NCBI RefSeq assembly: GCF_900091315.1
Contig: NZ_FLSP01000043.1
Coordinates: forward strand, 1 to 64,000
Source of the DNA: Streptomyces sp. DI166
GTDB taxonomy: Bacteria > Actinomycetota > Actinomycetes > Streptomycetales > Streptomycetaceae
Direction of reading: 5' to 3'
DNA length: 64,000 bases
A program made the position numbers and the translations under genes. Below, in pieces: positions 35,122-44,047 of this stretch. The notes beneath the pieces were generated by a model. The model saw only the letters and a program-made list of their open reading frames with translations, searched no databases and had not been told where the DNA came from. Each line of letters begins with the position of its first letter. The first letter of the stretch is position 1.

Positions 35122-36252
35122 ATGGGCGCACGACTGGGTGACGCCGGCGGACCCGCCCGGCCACCCGTGTCCGACGAGGCCATCGGCCGGGACGAACTGG
35201 CGCTCGCCACACGGAACCACGGCCTGCCGCTGGAGGCCCTGCGCTACGACCTCACCCCGCCCGGCCTGCACTACGTCCTGACCCACTACGACATCCCGTA
35301 CGTCCCCGACACCTCCTCCTGGCAGCTCACCCTGAACGGCCGCGTCCGCCGCCCGCTCCGCCTGGACCTCGCCGACCTGCGGGCGTTCCCCCAGGTCACC
35401 ACGCGGGTCACGCTGGAGTGCGCGGGCAACGGCCGGGCCCTGCTCAGCCCCCGCCCGGTCAGCCAGCCCTGGCTGGTCGAGGCCGTCGGCACCGCCGAGT
35501 GGACCGGCGTACCCCTGCGGCTGCTGCTGGAGCGGGCCGGGGTGGCGGGCGACGCGGCCGAGGTCGTCTTCACCGGCGCCGACCACGGCGTGGAGCGGGG
35601 AGTCGAACAGGACTACCGGCGCGCCCTGCCCCTGGACGTGGCCCTCGGCGACGAGCCGGACGTCCTCGTCGTCCACGCGATGAACGGCGCCCCGCTGGCC
35701 CCGCAGCACGGCCGGCCGCTGCGCCTGGTGGTCCCCGGCTGGTACGGCATGGCCCAGGTGAAGTGGCTGCGGGAGATCACGGTCGTCGACGAGCCGTTCA
35801 CCGGGTTCCAGCAGACCGTCGCCTACCGCCTCCGGCAGCAGCCCGAGGAGGCGGGGGAGCCCGTCACCCGGATCCTGCCCAGGGCGCTGCTCGTGCCGCC
35901 CGGCTTCCCGGACTTCATGTCCCGCACCCGCGTGGTCGCGCCGGGACCGCTGACCCTGGAGGGCCGCGCCTGGTCGGGGCACGCGCCGGTGACCCGGGTC
36001 GAGGTCAGCGCCGACGACGGGCGCACCTGGCGGCAGGCGGAACTGGCGCCCGACGGCGGACATCCGTGGGCGTGGCGGCGCTGGCGGTCACCGTGGACCG
36101 CGACACCGGGTGAGCATGTGCTGAGCGCGCGGGCCACCGACGCCGAAGGGCACACCCAGCCCCTCACGGCGCGCTGGAACCGCGGCGGATTCGCCAACAA
36201 CCAGGTCCAGCGGGTCCGGGTGGTGTGCCCGGACCCGGCGGACAACGGGTGA
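35122..36252 (+). CDS. Sulfite oxidase-family molybdopterin-dependent oxidoreductase
   Basis: This 376-residue protein has the SUOX-type molybdopterin domain. Cys100 in VTLECAGNGRALL is the probable Mo ligand, and GVERGVEQDYRRALPLD and LRLVVPGWYGMAQVKWL are family segments. A C-terminal Mo-co dimerisation (Ig-like) domain (VEVSADDGRTWRQAELA) follows. No signal peptide or heme domain is seen, so it is probably cytoplasmic with an unknown electron partner. It is either a sulfite oxidase or a related sulfoxide or other oxidase. Confidence 0.88.
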   Translation: MGARLGDAGGPARPPVSDEAIGRDELALATRNHGLPLEALRYDLTPPGLHYVLTHYDIPYVPDTSSWQLTLNGRVRRPLRLDLADLRAFPQVTTRVTLECAGNGRALLSPRPVSQPWLVEAVGTAEWTGVPLRLLLERAGVAGDAAEVVFTGADHGVERGVEQDYRRALPLDVALGDEPDVLVVHAMNGAPLAPQHGRPLRLVVPGWYGMAQVKWLREITVVDEPFTGFQQTVAYRLRQQPEEAGEPVTRILPRALLVPPGFPDFMSRTRVVAPGPLTLEGRAWSGHAPVTRVEVSADDGRTWRQAELAPDGGHPWAWRRWRSPWTATPGEHVLSARATDAEGHTQPLTARWNRGGFANNQVQRVRVVCPDPADNG

Positions 36253-36268
36253 GCGGCGGTCCGGCCGC

Positions 36269-36475
36269 TCAGGGGAGCATCTTGTCGAGGGCCGCGGGTC
36301 CCTCCGCCTCCAGCTTCCGCTTGGCCCATTCCAGACTGCGCGGGGTGATGTCCTTGCCCGAGGCAAGGACCAGGTCCTCCGGCGACACCTCGGTGCCGGT
36401 GCGGGTGTGGAGCAGGTCGTCCGGAGTGGCGCGCTCCTCGGACGGCCCGGACGCGGGCTGTGACGTCGGCATCAT
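36269..36475 (-). CDS. Small hypothetical protein (68 aa)
   Basis: This 68-residue soluble protein includes VSPEDLVLASGKDITPRSLE, then WAKRKLEAEGPAALDKMLP. GAGGAG lies just before tandem ATG codons at 36475/36472, so either may be used. I do not recognise its family. It is divergent from the MMPL gene and convergent with the sulfite-oxidase-type gene (16 bases between stops). Confidence 0.7.
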   Translation of the reverse strand: MMPTSQPASGPSEERATPDDLLHTRTGTEVSPEDLVLASGKDITPRSLEWAKRKLEAEGPAALDKMLP

Positions 36476-36657
36476 CTTGCTCCTCGTCGGATCCGGATCG
36501 CTTCCTATCACCATTCAACGCCTCGGCCCGGCGTGCATCCGGAGGGGGCTTCCGCGGGCGGGCGCACGGAGCGGCCCGAACTGAAAGTGCCGCGTTGATC
36601 GCGGCGTCGTCTAATGGGAACTGTCACGTCTCGGGCCGGACAGAAAAGACCAGGGCC

Positions 36658-38928
36658 ATGCCAGAGGCCAGCGTCAACCAGGGGGAACAGGGCGGGAAGA
36701 CGCCTCGCAAGGGGCTGTTGCGCAGGCTCGGGGAGGGCTGCGCACGCCACTTCGTGATCGTCATCGTCGCCTGGCTGGTGGCGCTCGCCGCCCTCCAGAC
36801 GCTGAACCATCTCAACGGCGGCGAGTACTCCGACAACTTCACGCTCTCCCAGTCGCAGTCCCAGAAGGGCCAGGACGTGCTCAAGAAGCACGATCCGCAG
36901 GCCGGGGGCTACAGCAGCCAGATCGTGGTGCACGACGCGCAGAAATCCCTGACGTCGCTGGACTCGCAGATGTCCACCACCGTCAGTGACCTGGGCAAGC
37001 TGCCGCACGTCCTGTCGGTCCAGAACCCGCTCAGCGCGCCCCCGCCCAAGAGCGGCCAGCCCGACTTCGGACCTGTGTCCACCGACGGCAAGACCGCCTA
37101 CATCACCGTCCGCTTCAATGTGCAGCCCTCAACCCTCGGGGACAGCTACCTCGACGGCGTCGACGACGCGGTGCAGCCCCTGCGCTCGGCCGGTGCCGAG
37201 GTCGAGTACGGCGGCCCGCTCGGCGAACTGGCCCGGCCCGCGCCGGACGACCGGGTGAGCGAAGCGATCGGCTTCGGGGTGGCGATCGTGGTCCTGCTGA
37301 TCGGTTTCGGCAGTGTGATCGCCGCCGTGCTCCCCCTGGTCACCGCGCTGATCAGTGTGATCGGAGGCCTGGCCATCCTGGGCCTGCTCGCCGCCGCGTT
37401 CACCTTCGCCACCGTCTCCCCGACCCTGGCCACGATGATCGGTATCGGCGTCGGTATCGACTACGCACTGTTCCTGATCACCCGTCACCGGCAGAACCTC
37501 ATGGACGGCGCCGACCCGGTCGCCGCTGCCGGACAGGCTGCCGCCACCAGCGGGCGGGCCGTCCTGGTCTCCGGCTGCACGGTGATCGTCGCGCTGGCGG
37601 GCCTGTCCGCGTCCGGGGTGTCCTTCATCAGCAAACTCGGCCTCGCCGCCGCGGTGACCGTGGTCTCCGCGGTCCTGGGCGCCCTGACCCTGGTCCCCGC
37701 CCTGCTCGGGCTGATCGGCAAGCGCATCGACCGCTACCGGGTGCGCAAACCGGTCGCCGAGACCGACGCCGAACCGGGCGCCACCCCGCACGGCACCTGG
37801 CACCGCTACGCCCAGCGCGTCGCCCGGCGCCCGCTGACCTACCTCAGCGCCGGTCTCGTCACCGTCGCCGTCCTCGCCATCCCGGTCTTCTCCATGCAGC
37901 TCGGTCACATCGGTGACGGGGCCGACCCCACCTCCTTCACCGACCGGCGCGCCTACGACCTGATGACCGACGCCTTCGGCCCCGGTTCCAACGGTCCGCT
38001 CACCGTTGTCGTGGACCAGACCGAGGTACCGCAGTCCCAGCGCTCCGACCTCTCCTCGAAGGTGCAGAAGAGCCTCGGCGACGTCTCCGGGGCCGCCTTC
38101 GCCACCCCGCTCACGACCACTCAGGACGGGGACGTCCTGATCTCCACCGTCTACTCCAAGACGTCCCCGCAGGACGCCAGCACCACCGACCTGACCAACC
38201 GGCTGGTCGACGACACCCTGCCCGACGCGGTCTCCGGCACCGACGCCAAGGGCTATGTCACCGGCACCACCGCGGCCCAGGTCGACTTCCGCGACCTGGT
38301 GGCCGAACGGCTGCCGCTGATCATCGCGGTGGTCGTCGCGCTGGCCTTCCTGATCATCCTGGCCGTCTTCCGCGGCCTGCTCGTCGCGGTGAAGGCGGCC
38401 GTCCTCAACGTCCTGTCGATCGCCGCCTCCTACGGCGTCGTCGTCGCCGTCTTCCAGTGGGGCTGGGGAGGGCCCGCGCTGGGCGTCAACGGCAAGGTGC
38501 CGATCGAGAGCTATGTGCCGATGATGATGTTCGCGATCATCTTCGGGCTGAGCATGGACTACGAGATCTTCCTCCTCTCCCGCGTCCACGAGGCGTGGCT
38601 GCGCACCAAGGACGCGAAGGCGTCGGTGGCGCACGCGCTGGAGATCACCGCCCGGGTGATCACATGTGCCGCGCTGATCATGGTGAGCGTCTTCGCCGCC
38701 TTCATCATCAGCGACAACATCGTGGTCAAGATGCTCGGACTGGGCCTCGCGGTGAGCGTGTTGATCGACGCGACCGTGGTCCGGCTGCTCATGGTCCCCG
38801 CGGTCATGACCCTGCTGGGTCCGCACGCGTGGTGGACACCCCGATGGCTGGACAGGATCCTTCCGCACATCGACGCGGAGGGGGAGCACGAGCAGCCGGC
38901 GACGGCCGTCAGTCCTCGAAAGGCGTGA
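36658..38928 (+). CDS. MMPL-family RND-type transporter
   Basis: This 756-residue membrane protein has the MMPL layout: one N-terminal helix, an outer domain, then six helices (from VSEAIGFGVAIVVLLIGFGS, including GIGVGIDYALFLITRHRQ). A second outer domain and five or six further helices (with FGLSMDYEIFLLSRVHEAW) follow. These pumps use proton motive force to export lipids or drugs. ATG 36658 is the first in-frame Met of the compact protein. The last 20 bases overlap the convergent glucanase gene. Confidence 0.9.
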   Translation: MPEASVNQGEQGGKTPRKGLLRRLGEGCARHFVIVIVAWLVALAALQTLNHLNGGEYSDNFTLSQSQSQKGQDVLKKHDPQAGGYSSQIVVHDAQKSLTSLDSQMSTTVSDLGKLPHVLSVQNPLSAPPPKSGQPDFGPVSTDGKTAYITVRFNVQPSTLGDSYLDGVDDAVQPLRSAGAEVEYGGPLGELARPAPDDRVSEAIGFGVAIVVLLIGFGSVIAAVLPLVTALISVIGGLAILGLLAAAFTFATVSPTLATMIGIGVGIDYALFLITRHRQNLMDGADPVAAAGQAAATSGRAVLVSGCTVIVALAGLSASGVSFISKLGLAAAVTVVSAVLGALTLVPALLGLIGKRIDRYRVRKPVAETDAEPGATPHGTWHRYAQRVARRPLTYLSAGLVTVAVLAIPVFSMQLGHIGDGADPTSFTDRRAYDLMTDAFGPGSNGPLTVVVDQTEVPQSQRSDLSSKVQKSLGDVSGAAFATPLTTTQDGDVLISTVYSKTSPQDASTTDLTNRLVDDTLPDAVSGTDAKGYVTGTTAAQVDFRDLVAERLPLIIAVVVALAFLIILAVFRGLLVAVKAAVLNVLSIAASYGVVVAVFQWGWGGPALGVNGKVPIESYVPMMMFAIIFGLSMDYEIFLLSRVHEAWLRTKDAKASVAHALEITARVITCAALIMVSVFAAFIISDNIVVKMLGLGLAVSVLIDATVVRLLMVPAVMTLLGPHAWWTPRWLDRILPHIDAEGEHEQPATAVSPRKA

Positions 38929-40102
38929 GCGTCAGCCGTATCCCGGTCGGCGCGGTGTCCTGGATGAAGGAGGCGAAGTCGGCGACGTCGTCGAAGGCGA
39001 AGCCGTACGCCCGGCCGTCCTCGGTCGCCGCGTGCACGGCGGCGGAGTAGTGGTTGGTGAGGGCGTTCTTGTAGAACTCGTCCGGTTCGGTGGTCGGCTG
39101 GGACGGGTGCGAGATCAGCGTGGAGCGGTTGAACCCGGCGCCGAGGATCGCGGCCACCGGGCCGGTGGTGCCGTCGTTCGGCGCGGCGAGCGTGCCGTCG
39201 CAGAACAGCACGTCCCGGGTCGAGGGCCGGGCGAAGGACACCTCGGCGGGCCCGGAGAAGCTCAGCCGGTCACCGCGTACGCGGCCGGTGAACTCGCCCG
39301 CGTTGGTCTTCACGACCAGATCGCGTCCGGTGTAGGTGCTCCACACCTCGTCGATGTACGGCGCCAGATACTCCTTCGGGAACAGCCCGGCGTCCAGCCC
39401 GTGCCCGGGCGCCAGCACCCGGGTGTCGTCCACCACCAGCTTCGCGAACTCCTCCTGCTCCCGTACGGCCGCGAAGACGGACGCCCGGCCGCCCTTGCGC
39501 AGGGTGCCCGTGGTCTGGTCGCGTTCGCCGGTCAGCCGGATGCTCAGCGGCACGCTGAACATGTCGACCATGGTGGTGTTGCAGAACATGCCGGCGGAGT
39601 TGTAGGTGAACTCGGCGCAGTCGTGCAGCACCTTGAAGTTGGGGTCCGAGGTCACCCAGCCCGCCGGGAACTGCAGGGCGGGGTTGCCGTTGCCGTCGGC
39701 GACCGCCTTGAACCTCAGCTTCTCGCCGAGCGCCACGTAGATCCGCCCGGACATGAACGGCAGCGACAGCCGGGTCTCGCCGCTGCCCGAGAGGCTGATG
39801 GCGTAGTCGGTGAAGCCGTCCGGGCCGTTGTCCGACAGGGAGATCGGCGCGAGCGTGCCGTCGGGGGTGAGCCGGACCTGGCGGCCGTCCTGGTTGCCGA
39901 CGACGTAGACGTGGACGCTGCCGTTGCCGAACGAGCCGGAGTTGTTGACGATCGTCAGCGGCAGACTCCCGGCCGCCGCCTTGCTCCTGTCCGCGAGCGC
40001 GTGGGGAGCCAGAGCGGCCACGGCGGGCGCGGCGACGGCGGCGCCGCCGAGGGCGAAGAGCAGTTTGCGGCGGCCGAGTTGACGCTGGTGACGAGGTGCC
40101 AT
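38909..40102 (-). CDS. Secreted glycoside hydrolase family 64-type beta-1,3-glucanase
   Basis: This 397-residue protein has a signal segment (RRKLLFALGGAAVAAPAVAALAP) with the Arg pair of a Tat export signal. The thaumatin-like/GH64 body is seen in LPLTIVNNSGSFGNGSVHVY, HDCAEFTYNSAGMFCNTTMV and LFCDGTLAAPNDGTTGPVAA. It should hydrolyse beta-1,3-glucan (fungal wall or laminarin) outside the cell. GGAGT precedes the ATG. A 16-bp palindrome lies 75 bases upstream, suggesting LacI-type glucan-responsive control. Confidence 0.85.
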   Translation of the reverse strand: MAPRHQRQLGRRKLLFALGGAAVAAPAVAALAPHALADRSKAAAGSLPLTIVNNSGSFGNGSVHVYVVGNQDGRQVRLTPDGTLAPISLSDNGPDGFTDYAISLSGSGETRLSLPFMSGRIYVALGEKLRFKAVADGNGNPALQFPAGWVTSDPNFKVLHDCAEFTYNSAGMFCNTTMVDMFSVPLSIRLTGERDQTTGTLRKGGRASVFAAVREQEEFAKLVVDDTRVLAPGHGLDAGLFPKEYLAPYIDEVWSTYTGRDLVVKTNAGEFTGRVRGDRLSFSGPAEVSFARPSTRDVLFCDGTLAAPNDGTTGPVAAILGAGFNRSTLISHPSQPTTEPDEFYKNALTNHYSAAVHAATEDGRAYGFAFDDVADFASFIQDTAPTGIRLTLTPFED

Positions 40103-40175
40103 GTGGGGGACTCCAGTAGTGCGTGTGGGGTCGGCCGACCGTGGGCCCGGTGAGCAAGCCCACGGCCGGCCGCAT

Positions 40176-40191
40176 CTGAGAGCGCTCTCAG
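40176..40191 (-). promoter_or_regulatory. LacI-type palindromic operator upstream of the glucanase
   Basis: CTGAGAGCGCTCTCAG is a perfect 16-bp palindrome. Its centre is about 82 bases upstream of the GH64 start. It resembles the AGCGCT-centred operators of CebR/CelR/BglR-type repressors (TGGGAGCGCTCCCA). No LacI-family gene with that role lies in the window, so the repressor would act in trans. The rest of the 40103-40356 gap is AT-richer promoter sequence (ATTTAAGGG, TCTTAAGG). Confidence 0.75.
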
Positions 40192-40356
40192 GATGATCGG
40201 GTCCCCCACGGAAATCGAGCCTTCGGTCGCATCCGGCCATGATTTAAGGGCGAACTAAGGGGCTCTTAAGGAAGGTGTACAGCAGTGCGCCAAGGAGGTA
40301 GAGTCGCGATCTTCGGCCGGCGGAAGCCGCCCGGAGTCCCGTGAGGTGGTCGCACC

Positions 40357-41118
40357 ATGACCCCCGACGCCATATCCGCCCAACTCCGCCTCGACCGCGC
40401 CCTGGACGCGCTGACGGTCACGTTCCGCGGCATGACCGCCCGGAGCGACGAGACCCAGTGCACCTGTCACTGGGGCGACGAGGAGGAGCTGGCACTGCTG
40501 AAGATCCCCGATGTGGAGCTGGATCCCGACCTGCTCCGGCGCACCTGGGACGCCCCCGACTGGGACGACCACGGTGCCGTGCTGCGGCGGATCCTGCCGC
40601 AGTTCGGGCGGGAGCTGGTCGCCGGACGGGTGGAGCCCCTGTTCGGCTTCGAAATGGTGGGCACCTCCTTCATGCGCGGCGAGTGGACCCAGTGGCCGAG
40701 GCAACAGAGCGACGCGGTATGGGAGTTCCTGCACGCCTGGTGGTCCCGCACCCTCCTGGACCCGGACCCCGCCGTGCCGGCGCACGAACTGCTGGCCCTC
40801 TGCGCGGAGGCGGCCGGCACCTTCACCCCGTGGCTGGACGTCTGGGAGACGCACCAGCACCCCGTCGCCGACCGGCACTTGGCGCTGACCGTCGAAGTCT
40901 GGGAGTACGAACTGCTCGGCGACGCCCTGCCCTTCAGTACCTGGCACGACGACGAGGACACCCTGCGCACCGAGCTGTCCACCTGGCTCGCCCGGTACGC
41001 ACCGGCCCGCCTGCGCGCCTGTGGAGCCTCCGCGGAACTCCAGCACCGCGTCCGCCTGATCGGCCTCAGCGGCCCCGCCCGCTGGGAGGACCCGCACTAC
41101 CCCGTCCGCGCCTACTGA
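40357..41118 (+). CDS. Hypothetical protein (253 aa)
   Basis: This 253-residue soluble protein matches no family I know. It is Trp-rich (EWTQWPRQQSDAVWEFLHAW, later TWHDDEDTLRTELSTWL) and has one compact Cys-His motif (CTCHWGDEEELALL) near residue 31. It begins at ATG 40357 after GTGAGGTGG. It is divergent from the glucanase and ends 3 bases before the convergent acetyltransferase stop. Confidence 0.7.
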   Translation: MTPDAISAQLRLDRALDALTVTFRGMTARSDETQCTCHWGDEEELALLKIPDVELDPDLLRRTWDAPDWDDHGAVLRRILPQFGRELVAGRVEPLFGFEMVGTSFMRGEWTQWPRQQSDAVWEFLHAWWSRTLLDPDPAVPAHELLALCAEAAGTFTPWLDVWETHQHPVADRHLALTVEVWEYELLGDALPFSTWHDDEDTLRTELSTWLARYAPARLRACGASAELQHRVRLIGLSGPARWEDPHYPVRAY

Positions 41119-41121
41119 GCC

Positions 41122-42048
41122 TCAGCTCAGCACCGTCTCCCAGGTGTCCACCGCGTACCGGAGTGTCATGCCGTTGCGCGCGTACAGGCCGGGCGCGCCC
41201 GTGGTGTTGCCGGTGTCCACGCCGAGACCCACGGTGTCCCGGCCGAGAGCGGCGTACGCGGCGAAGGCGTGCCGCAGCAGCAGGCCCCCGAGTCCCCGGG
41301 CGCGGGCCTCCCGCAGGACGCCGATGCTGCGGATCCAGCCCATGGACTCACGGTCGTTGCGGGACATGAGGAAGCCCGCGTCGCCCTGCTCCTCGGTGCT
41401 CGCGATCCACACCAGGGACCAGTCCAGCGTCTCGGCGTCCACGTCGTGCAGCCACTGCTCGTAGGGACGCGGCTGGAAGTCGAAGTGGTCGGCGAACGTG
41501 GCCTGGTACAGCGTGTGGACGCGCCTGCGGTCCGCCTCGTCGGCACACGCCCGCAGCCGTACTCCGGCCGGAGGCTCCGGGGCACGGTCGACGGCGGGGT
41601 CCACGGGGCGGTCCAGCACGTGGTAGCGGCGTACGACGGACCAGCCGCGCTCACGGATCAGCCCGGTGTCCAGGGTGGGCTCGGTGTGCAGATGGAGGTG
41701 GACCACGGCCCGGGACGCGCCGTTCTCCCGCGCCTTGGCCAGGGCGCGCGCCTCCAGTTCCGTGAACAGTCGCTGCCCGGCCTCCTGGTGGTCGGGCAGC
41801 ACATAGTGGTCGGCGTCCAGGCGCTCGCCGCCCGACTCGTCCCACACCAGCGCGTAGGCCACCAGCCGGTCCCCGTCGAAGGCCAGCCAGGAGTCCCGCG
41901 CGAGGTCGACCTCGGGGTGCTTGAGGTCGGCCTCGACGGAGGTCGGATCGGTCTCCGGGCGGCCGGTCTCGAAGATGTCGACCTGGTTCAGCAGTTCGGT
42001 GACGGCGGGCGCGTCGGAGAGCCGGGCGGGGCGTATGACGTAGGACAT
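41122..42048 (-). CDS. GNAT-family N-acetyltransferase, two-domain
   Basis: The protein has 308 residues with two GNAT-like halves. The first spans 1-150 (SYVIRPARLSDAPAVTELLN, LFTELEARALAKARENGA). The second spans about 165-305 and carries the acetyl-CoA loop (IRSIGVLREARARGLGGLLL). The substrate is unknown. MSYVIRP at 42048 is taken as the start since homology begins there; the longer frame adds a Pro-rich stretch. It precedes nothing in operon; OsmC lies just upstream on the same strand. Confidence 0.8.
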   Translation of the reverse strand: MSYVIRPARLSDAPAVTELLNQVDIFETGRPETDPTSVEADLKHPEVDLARDSWLAFDGDRLVAYALVWDESGGERLDADHYVLPDHQEAGQRLFTELEARALAKARENGASRAVVHLHLHTEPTLDTGLIRERGWSVVRRYHVLDRPVDPAVDRAPEPPAGVRLRACADEADRRRVHTLYQATFADHFDFQPRPYEQWLHDVDAETLDWSLVWIASTEEQGDAGFLMSRNDRESMGWIRSIGVLREARARGLGGLLLRHAFAAYAALGRDTVGLGVDTGNTTGAPGLYARNGMTLRYAVDTWETVLS

Positions 42049-42095
42049 GGGGTCAGGGTCGGGTGACCCCGGCGCCCCTCGCAAATGGTTATCGC

Positions 42096-42521
42096 TCAGG
42101 CGTCGGCGACGACCGTCCGCACCGGCGTACCCGCCTCCACCGTGCGGCTGACCGTGCAGAGCCGGTCGTGCGAGGACTTGATCGCACGGGGCAGGATGGC
42201 CCGGGCCCGGTCGCCGCCCGCGCCCTCCGGGAAGGCGACGGAGAAGGTGACCTCCAGGTCGGTCATCCGGTTGCCGTCCTCGTCGCTGATCTTGTGGCCG
42301 GTCACCGTGACGGTGAAGCGGTCCGGTTCGGCGTGCCGGCCGGTGGCGACGTCGACGTCGGCCATGGTGCAGCCGCCGATCGCCGCGAGCAGCAGCTCGA
42401 CCGGGGTGAACCCGTCGCCCGCGGTGCCGAATGCGAGTCGGTCACCGCGCGCGTTGACCGCGGTGAAGTGTCCGGTGGCGGTGCGCTCGACGGAGACGGA
42501 GCGCAAGGTGGAGTCGGTCAT
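42096..42521 (-). CDS. OsmC-family peroxiredoxin-like protein
   Basis: This 141-residue protein has the OsmC/Ohr fold with the two redox Cys residues in LLAAIGGCTMADVDV (about 51) and SHDRLCTVSRTVE. It is a thiol peroxidase of the cytoplasm that reduces organic or other hydroperoxides. It starts at ATG 42521. The 47-base gap to the acetyltransferase downstream suggests they may be co-transcribed. Confidence 0.88.
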   Translation of the reverse strand: MTDSTLRSVSVERTATGHFTAVNARGDRLAFGTAGDGFTPVELLLAAIGGCTMADVDVATGRHAEPDRFTVTVTGHKISDEDGNRMTDLEVTFSVAFPEGAGGDRARAILPRAIKSSHDRLCTVSRTVEAGTPVRTVVADA

Positions 42522-42651
42522 GAGCCGACCCTAGCCTCCGCCCGGCCGCGGCACCGTCAACGCACCTGGTGGAAAAGCCCTGGACGCGTTCGCGGAAGAT
42601 CCCCTACGGTGTGATCATCACGCCTTGAGACGACGGAAGGAGGCGAGTGCC

Positions 42652-42708
42652 GTGCAGTTCACCATTTCCAGCGCTCCCCTCACCGCTGTCCCGGCGTGCT
42701 TCGTGTGA
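42652..42708 (+). CDS. Possible 18-aa leader peptide
   Basis: The frame GTG at 42652 to TGA at 42706-42708 encodes MQFTISSAPLTAVPACFV. A near-perfect AAGGAGG site at 42637-42643 lies 8 bases before it, stronger than most in the window. It ends 47 bases before the acetyltransferase gene and overlaps one arm of an inverted repeat. This looks like a translated leader that could control the next gene; a precursor or free small peptide is also possible. No homologue is known to me. Confidence 0.45.
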   Translation: MQFTISSAPLTAVPACFV

Positions 42709-42724
42709 TCCGACCGGGAGCGCT
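42670..42724 (+). promoter_or_regulatory. Inverted repeat spanning leader ORF and acetyltransferase 5' region
   Basis: AGCGCTCCC (42670-42678) and GGGAGCGCT (42716-42724) are perfect complements 37 bases apart. They could form an RNA stem whose 5' arm is inside the leader frame and whose 3' arm lies 17 bases before the GGAGGAA ribosome site of the next gene. The right arm also contains the DNA palindrome GGAGCGCTCC, similar to CebR-type operators. Either attenuation or repression is possible. Confidence 0.45.
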
Positions 42725-42755
42725 CCACGCAGCTCGATCCCGGAGGAATCCACCC

Positions 42756-43655
42756 ATGACCGATCTGGTCATCCGTACGCTCGACGAGAGCGACGCCCAT
42801 CTCTTCGACGCCCTGCCCGACCCGCTGGGCGCCGCCGAAGCACACCGCACCACTGTGCACCGCCCCGACTGGAAGCGCGTGGCCCTGCGCGGCGGCGAGG
42901 TCGTCGCGCGCGGCGCCTGGTGGGGCGGCCCCGACGCCACCGAGCCGATGCTCGTCAACTGGTTCGACGTCGCCGAGGGGGAGGAGGAAGCGGGCGCCGA
43001 ACTCCTGCGCTCCGCCCCCTGGCAGGTCGAGCTGGAGTTCAACCTGCCCGCCGGCTGGCGCGAGAAGCCCGACGTCCGCGCCGCCGCCGAGGCCTGCTTC
43101 GCCGCCGCCCGCGCCGCGGGCTACGAAACCCTGGTGGAGCGCTACATCTACCGCTGGACCCCCGACTGCGGGCTCCCCGAACGCCCCGGACGCCTCGTCT
43201 TCGAGGGGGAGCCCGACGACGCGGTCTTCTTCGACGCGCTGCGCCGCATCCACTCCGTCACCCTCGACGCCCACGCCCTCAAGGCGATCGAGCAGGGCGG
43301 GCTCGACCAGGCCGCCCAGGAGGAGCTGGACTTCTTCCACTGGTGCCCCTCCCCGCGCGAGTGGTGGCAGCTCGCGCGCACGCCCGAGGGCGACCTGGTG
43401 GGCATCCACATCCCGGCCCGCAACCAGAGCTCGGCCGTCATCGGCTTCATCGGCGTCGTGCCGGAGCACCGCGGCCGCGGCTACGCCTACGACCTGCTCG
43501 TGGAGTGCACCCGCTTCCTCGCCGAGCGGGGCGAGGAGTTCATCGGCGGCGCCACCGACCAGGGCAACTTCCCGATGGCCGCGAACTTCGCCAAGGCCAA
43601 TCACCCCGTGGTCCGCGAGCGGATCGACTTCCACATCCCGGGCGTGACCGCGTAG
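42756..43655 (+). CDS. GNAT-family N-acetyltransferase
   Basis: The protein has 299 residues. The C-terminal half has the acetyl-CoA loop VIGFIGVVPEHRGRGYAYDL, with later GGATDQGNFPMAANFAKANH. The N-terminal half (1-150) is a degenerate GNAT domain. ATG 42756 follows GGAGGAA. It is probably controlled by the leader frame and inverted repeat just upstream. Substrate unknown. Confidence 0.82.
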   Translation: MTDLVIRTLDESDAHLFDALPDPLGAAEAHRTTVHRPDWKRVALRGGEVVARGAWWGGPDATEPMLVNWFDVAEGEEEAGAELLRSAPWQVELEFNLPAGWREKPDVRAAAEACFAAARAAGYETLVERYIYRWTPDCGLPERPGRLVFEGEPDDAVFFDALRRIHSVTLDAHALKAIEQGGLDQAAQEELDFFHWCPSPREWWQLARTPEGDLVGIHIPARNQSSAVIGFIGVVPEHRGRGYAYDLLVECTRFLAERGEEFIGGATDQGNFPMAANFAKANHPVVRERIDFHIPGVTA

Positions 43656-43722
43656 GGCGGCCACTGTCAGTGCCGGGTGCGATGCTGACCGGGCACTGGC
43701 GGTGACGGCGTACGGAGGCACG

Positions 43723-44046
43723 GTGGGGTTCCAGGGAGAGGTGTGGCAGGTCCGCGGCGCGGACGGGCCGGTGGGGGAGATCCGCATCGAGGAGGCCGAC
43801 TTCCCCTGGCTGCACGGGCACTTCACCCCCGGGCCCGGCTATGCCTCCGTACGTGAGTTGTTCGCACGCGAACTCGCCCTGCTGGACGGGATCGACGCGC
43901 ACGTGGAGGAGTGGGAGGCGGTGTACGCGGAGATCGAGCGCCGGGTCTCCCTCTCCTCACCGGACGGGCCGGTCGCCGAGTTCCTGCTGCACATCGACGG
44001 CGACCGGGCCTGGTTCCGGTGGAGCGACGAACCCTTCGAGGACTGA
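43723..44046 (+). CDS. Hypothetical protein (107 aa)
   Basis: This 107-residue acidic soluble protein, unfamiliar to me, includes EIRIEEADFPWLHGHFTPGP and a closing LLHIDGDRAWFRWSDEPFED. I chose GTG 43723, which follows GGAGG closely; GTG 43702, seven codons upstream, is an alternative without a clear site. It ends 1 base from the convergent oxidoreductase stop. Confidence 0.65.
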   Translation: MGFQGEVWQVRGADGPVGEIRIEEADFPWLHGHFTPGPGYASVRELFARELALLDGIDAHVEEWEAVYAEIERRVSLSSPDGPVAEFLLHIDGDRAWFRWSDEPFED

Positions 44047-44047
44047 T

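Noticed and set aside
43668..43698. Possible hairpin CAGTGCC...GGCACTG after the acetyltransferase gene
   Set aside because: The stem is only 7 bases with a long loop, and it lies directly before the next forward gene, so I do not call it a terminator.
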